64,000 bases of DNA. Origin: Inquilinus sp052113205. Lineage in GTDB: Bacteria > Pseudomonadota > Alphaproteobacteria > DSM-16000 > Inquilinaceae. The DNA is taken from NCBI RefSeq assembly GCF_052113205.1, contig NZ_JBFRCU010000035.1, forward strand, positions 3,274 to 67,273, in the 5' to 3' direction. Positions 62,031-64,000 of the stretch are shown piece by piece. Position numbers and translations under genes: made by a program. The first letter of the stretch is position 1. Each line of letters starts with the position of its first letter. The notes under the pieces are model-generated. The model was not told where the DNA came from and did not search any database. It was given only the letters and a program-made list of their open reading frames with translations.

Positions 62031-63485
62031 CTACCCCCGCACCAGCAACCGTCCCGCCCGGTCCACCTCGGTCTCGCCGGCGCGCCAGGACAGGCGGCCG
62101 TTGACCAGCACGAAGTCGAGCCCGCGCGACGGGGTCTTCGGGGCTTCGAAGGTGGCGGCGTCGGCGATGTGGGCGGGGTCGAACACCACCAGGTCGGCGG
62201 CGTGGCCTTCGCGCACCAGGCCGCGGCCGGGCAGGTTGAAGCGCATCGCCGACAGGCCGGTCATCTTGTGCACCGCCGTCTCCAGCGGGAACAGGCCGAG
62301 GTCGCGGCTGTAATGGCCCAGCACGCGCGGGAAGGTGCCCCACAGGCGGGGATGCGGGTGGCTGTCATGCGGCAGCCCGTCCGAGCCGATCATGGTCAGC
62401 GGGAAGGACAGGATGCGGCGGACATCGGCCTCGTCCATCTGGAAGTAGATGGCGCCGGCCGGGTGCAGCCGCACCGCCGCCTCCTTCTCGGTGCAGCCCC
62501 AGTCCGCGGCGATGTCGGCCAGGTCGCGGCCCGCCATCTCCGGCTGCGCCTTGGACCAGGCGACCATGATGCGGATGTCGCCGGTGACATGGTCCGGGTC
62601 CAGCACGGTCGAGCCGGCGGTGTAGGGATAGGCGTCGAGCCCGACCGGCTGGCTCTTGCTGGCCGCCTCGATCACCGGCAGGGTCTCGCGGCTGCGGCCC
62701 CAATTGTGCGGCCCGGCGCATTTGTGGTGCGAGATCACCACCGGCACCTTGGCCCGGCGCGCGGTGGAGAAGCTCTCCTCCAGGGAATCCAGCACCTTGT
62801 CGTGCTCGTCGCGCATATGGGTGGCGTAGACGCCGCCGCGGTCGGCCAGGAGCTCGGCCAGCGCCGCCACCTCGTCGGCATCCGCCGCGGCGTTCGGCTT
62901 GTAGTAGAGGCCGGTGGAGAAGCCGATGGCGCCCGCATCGAGGCTGTCGGCCAGCAGGTGGCGCATGGCGTCGATCTCGCCGGAATTCGCCTTGCGCCCG
63001 GTGTCCGCCATGGTGCCGATGCGCAGCGAGGAATGGCCGATCAGCGCCGCCACATTGACGCCCGGCACCACCTCGCCCAGCCGGCCGCGATAGTCGGCGA
63101 AGCTCGGGAACTCGTAGGCGGCTTCGTCGCCCAGCAGGTTCAAGGGCGGCGGCGGGGCGCCCTGCAGCGTCAGCGGCGACAGGCTGATGCCGCAATTGCC
63201 GACCACCACGGTGGTCACGCCCTGGCTGATCTTCGGCAGCATGTCCGGGCCGTCGATCACCGCCCGGTCGTCATGGGTGTGCACGTCGATGAAGCCGGGC
63301 GCCACGACCCGGCCGGCGACGTCGATGCTGTCCTTCGCCCGGTCCGTGGCGATGCTGCCGGCCGGGGCCACGGCGGCGATGCGGTCGCCGAGGATGGCGA
63401 CATCTGCCTGGATACGGGGCGCGCCGGAGCCGTCGATCACGGTGCCGTTGCGGAGCAGCAGGTCGTAGCGCGGTTGGTCAGGCAT
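62031..63485 (-). CDS. D-aminoacylase (N-acyl-D-amino-acid deacylase family)
   Basis: A 484-residue amidohydrolase. The N-terminal beta-sandwich begins LLLRNGTVIDGSGAPRIQADVAI, and the metal-binding HxH is in PGFIDVHTHDDRAV. VVVGNCGISLSP carries the bridging Cys typical of D-aminoacylases. Further metal ligands are in ATHMRDEHDKVLDS and VVISHHKCAG. The catalytic Asp is in MIGSDGLPHDSHPHPR. It hydrolyses N-acyl-D-amino acids. Its start overlaps the end of a MurR/RpiR-type regulator gene by eight bases, so that regulator probably controls it. Confidence 0.93.
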   Translation of the reverse strand: MPDQPRYDLLLRNGTVIDGSGAPRIQADVAILGDRIAAVAPAGSIATDRAKDSIDVAGRVVAPGFIDVHTHDDRAVIDGPDMLPKISQGVTTVVVGNCGISLSPLTLQGAPPPPLNLLGDEAAYEFPSFADYRGRLGEVVPGVNVAALIGHSSLRIGTMADTGRKANSGEIDAMRHLLADSLDAGAIGFSTGLYYKPNAAADADEVAALAELLADRGGVYATHMRDEHDKVLDSLEESFSTARRAKVPVVISHHKCAGPHNWGRSRETLPVIEAASKSQPVGLDAYPYTAGSTVLDPDHVTGDIRIMVAWSKAQPEMAGRDLADIAADWGCTEKEAAVRLHPAGAIYFQMDEADVRRILSFPLTMIGSDGLPHDSHPHPRLWGTFPRVLGHYSRDLGLFPLETAVHKMTGLSAMRFNLPGRGLVREGHAADLVVFDPAHIADAATFEAPKTPSRGLDFVLVNGRLSWRAGETEVDRAGRLLVRG

Positions 63486-64000
63486 GGGCTTTCCGTCGGA
63501 CAGGGCGGGGCCGGGGCGTGGTGTCGCGGGGCGGCACGGGAGCGGCCGGCTCGTCGAGGGTGGGAATCTGGCTGAGAGTGTATTTGACCCGGCGCAGGCT
63601 TTCGAGGGCGGTGGGGCCGCGGCGCATGGCCACGCCGGTCGCGATCACGTCGATCACCGCCATATGGGCCAGGCGCGACGCGGTCGGCTTGAAGATGTCG
63701 CTGTCCTCCGGCGGGGCGACGGCCAGCACGATCTCCGCCGCCCGGGCCAGGGGCGTGTCCGGGCGGGTCAGGGCGACGATCGTGGCGCCGTAGTGCCGGG
63801 CGATCTCGGCGCTCTCGACCAGATCGCGGAAGCGGCCGGAATTGCAGATCGCCAGCACGCAGTCGTCCGGGCCGAGCGTGGCGGCCGACATGCGCTGCAG
63901 CTGGGTGTCGGCATGGAAGTCGGTCGGCAGGTCCAGCCGGAAGAAGCGCAGATAAGCATCGTGGCCGACCGCATGCGAGCCGCCGCCGACGCCGTAGATG
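63478..64000 (-). CDS. MurR/RpiR family regulator, C-terminal SIS domain (5' end outside window)
   Basis: The last 173 residues of a transcription factor whose N-terminal helix-turn-helix lies beyond base 64000. The frame is open to the end of the window. The visible part is a sugar-isomerase (SIS) fold: IYGVGGGSHAVGHDAYLRFFRL (phosphosugar-binding glycine loop), CVLAICNSGRFRDLVESAEIA (Ser-rich loop, here CNSGR) and VALTRPDTPLARAAEIVL. It is translationally coupled to the D-aminoacylase gene, as often seen for RpiR-type regulators of amino-sugar or D-amino-acid use. Confidence 0.88.
   Translation of the reverse strand, partial: IYGVGGGSHAVGHDAYLRFFRLDLPTDFHADTQLQRMSAATLGPDDCVLAICNSGRFRDLVESAEIARHYGATIVALTRPDTPLARAAEIVLAVAPPEDSDIFKPTASRLAHMAVIDVIATGVAMRRGPTALESLRRVKYTLSQIPTLDEPAAPVPPRDTTPRPRPVRRKAHA

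Noticed and set aside
61911..63575. Plus-strand 554-codon open frame opposite the D-aminoacylase
   Set aside because: It starts inside a dispersed repeat and has only low-complexity His/Arg/Gly-rich sequence; the D-aminoacylase on the other strand has all metal ligands.

Overview
The window is a high-GC chromosomal segment from an alphaproteobacterium. The unbroken order rpsB-tsf-pyrH-frr-uppS-cdsA-dxr-rseP-bamA-lpxD-fabZ-lpxA-lpxI-lpxB and the later gltA/gltX/comEC...lexA-moeA-moaC-trpC-trpD-trpG-trpE order fit the Rhodospirillales (Azospirillum/Inquilinus-like). That placement is inferred from gene order and protein character, not from a search. Nine single-base Ns inside coding sequence show that this is a draft assembly.

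Layout. 1-4326: the 3' end of hutI, a secreted lytic transglycosylase and a large SLBB-type polysaccharide export protein closed by a strong terminator. 4420-7267: malonate use (malonyl-CoA decarboxylase and malonyl-CoA synthetase). 7269-9199: small genes of unknown function, two of them secreted and each broken by a -1 frameshift. 9416-23302: a long plus-strand core block for translation factors, UMP kinase, isoprenoid (dxr, uppS), phospholipid (cdsA) and lipid A (lpxD, A, I, B) synthesis, with the envelope factors RseP and BamA. 23493-28839: citrate synthase, glutamyl-tRNA synthetase and ComEC. 28844-33668: a five-gene accessory block (phytanoyl-CoA dioxygenase-like, Gfo/Idh/MocA oxidoreductase, NIPSNAP protein, TetR and LacI regulators) with a perfect LacI-type operator and several dispersed palindromic repeats. 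It appears to split comEC from lexA. 33705-42518: lexA, moeA, moaC, trpC, trpD, trpG, trpE and a PpiD-like foldase, all on the minus strand. 42684-45190: tpiA, tRNA-Pro(GGG) and dgoK-dgoA.

45537-58311 is the most unusual region. After an AT-rich promoter stretch come, on one strand, a TpsB/FhaC-type outer-membrane transporter, two tandem PBP4-type (S13) D,D-carboxypeptidase homologues (the first with an altered third motif), a 2069-residue glycine-rich autotransporter with about 15 QS(I/V)GGGGG repeats and its own beta-barrel, and a secreted class C beta-lactamase-like serine hydrolase. The layout suggests a surface-protein secretion locus with dedicated peptidoglycan-active enzymes.

58634-64000: a YqaA/DedA-like membrane protein, a MAPEG protein, a DUF4126-like membrane protein, an exported M20 peptidase, a D-aminoacylase and the 3' part of a MurR/RpiR-type regulator. 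Intergenic GTCAT...ATGAC palindromes recur in the accessory parts, and one of them encodes the C-terminus of the LacI regulator.
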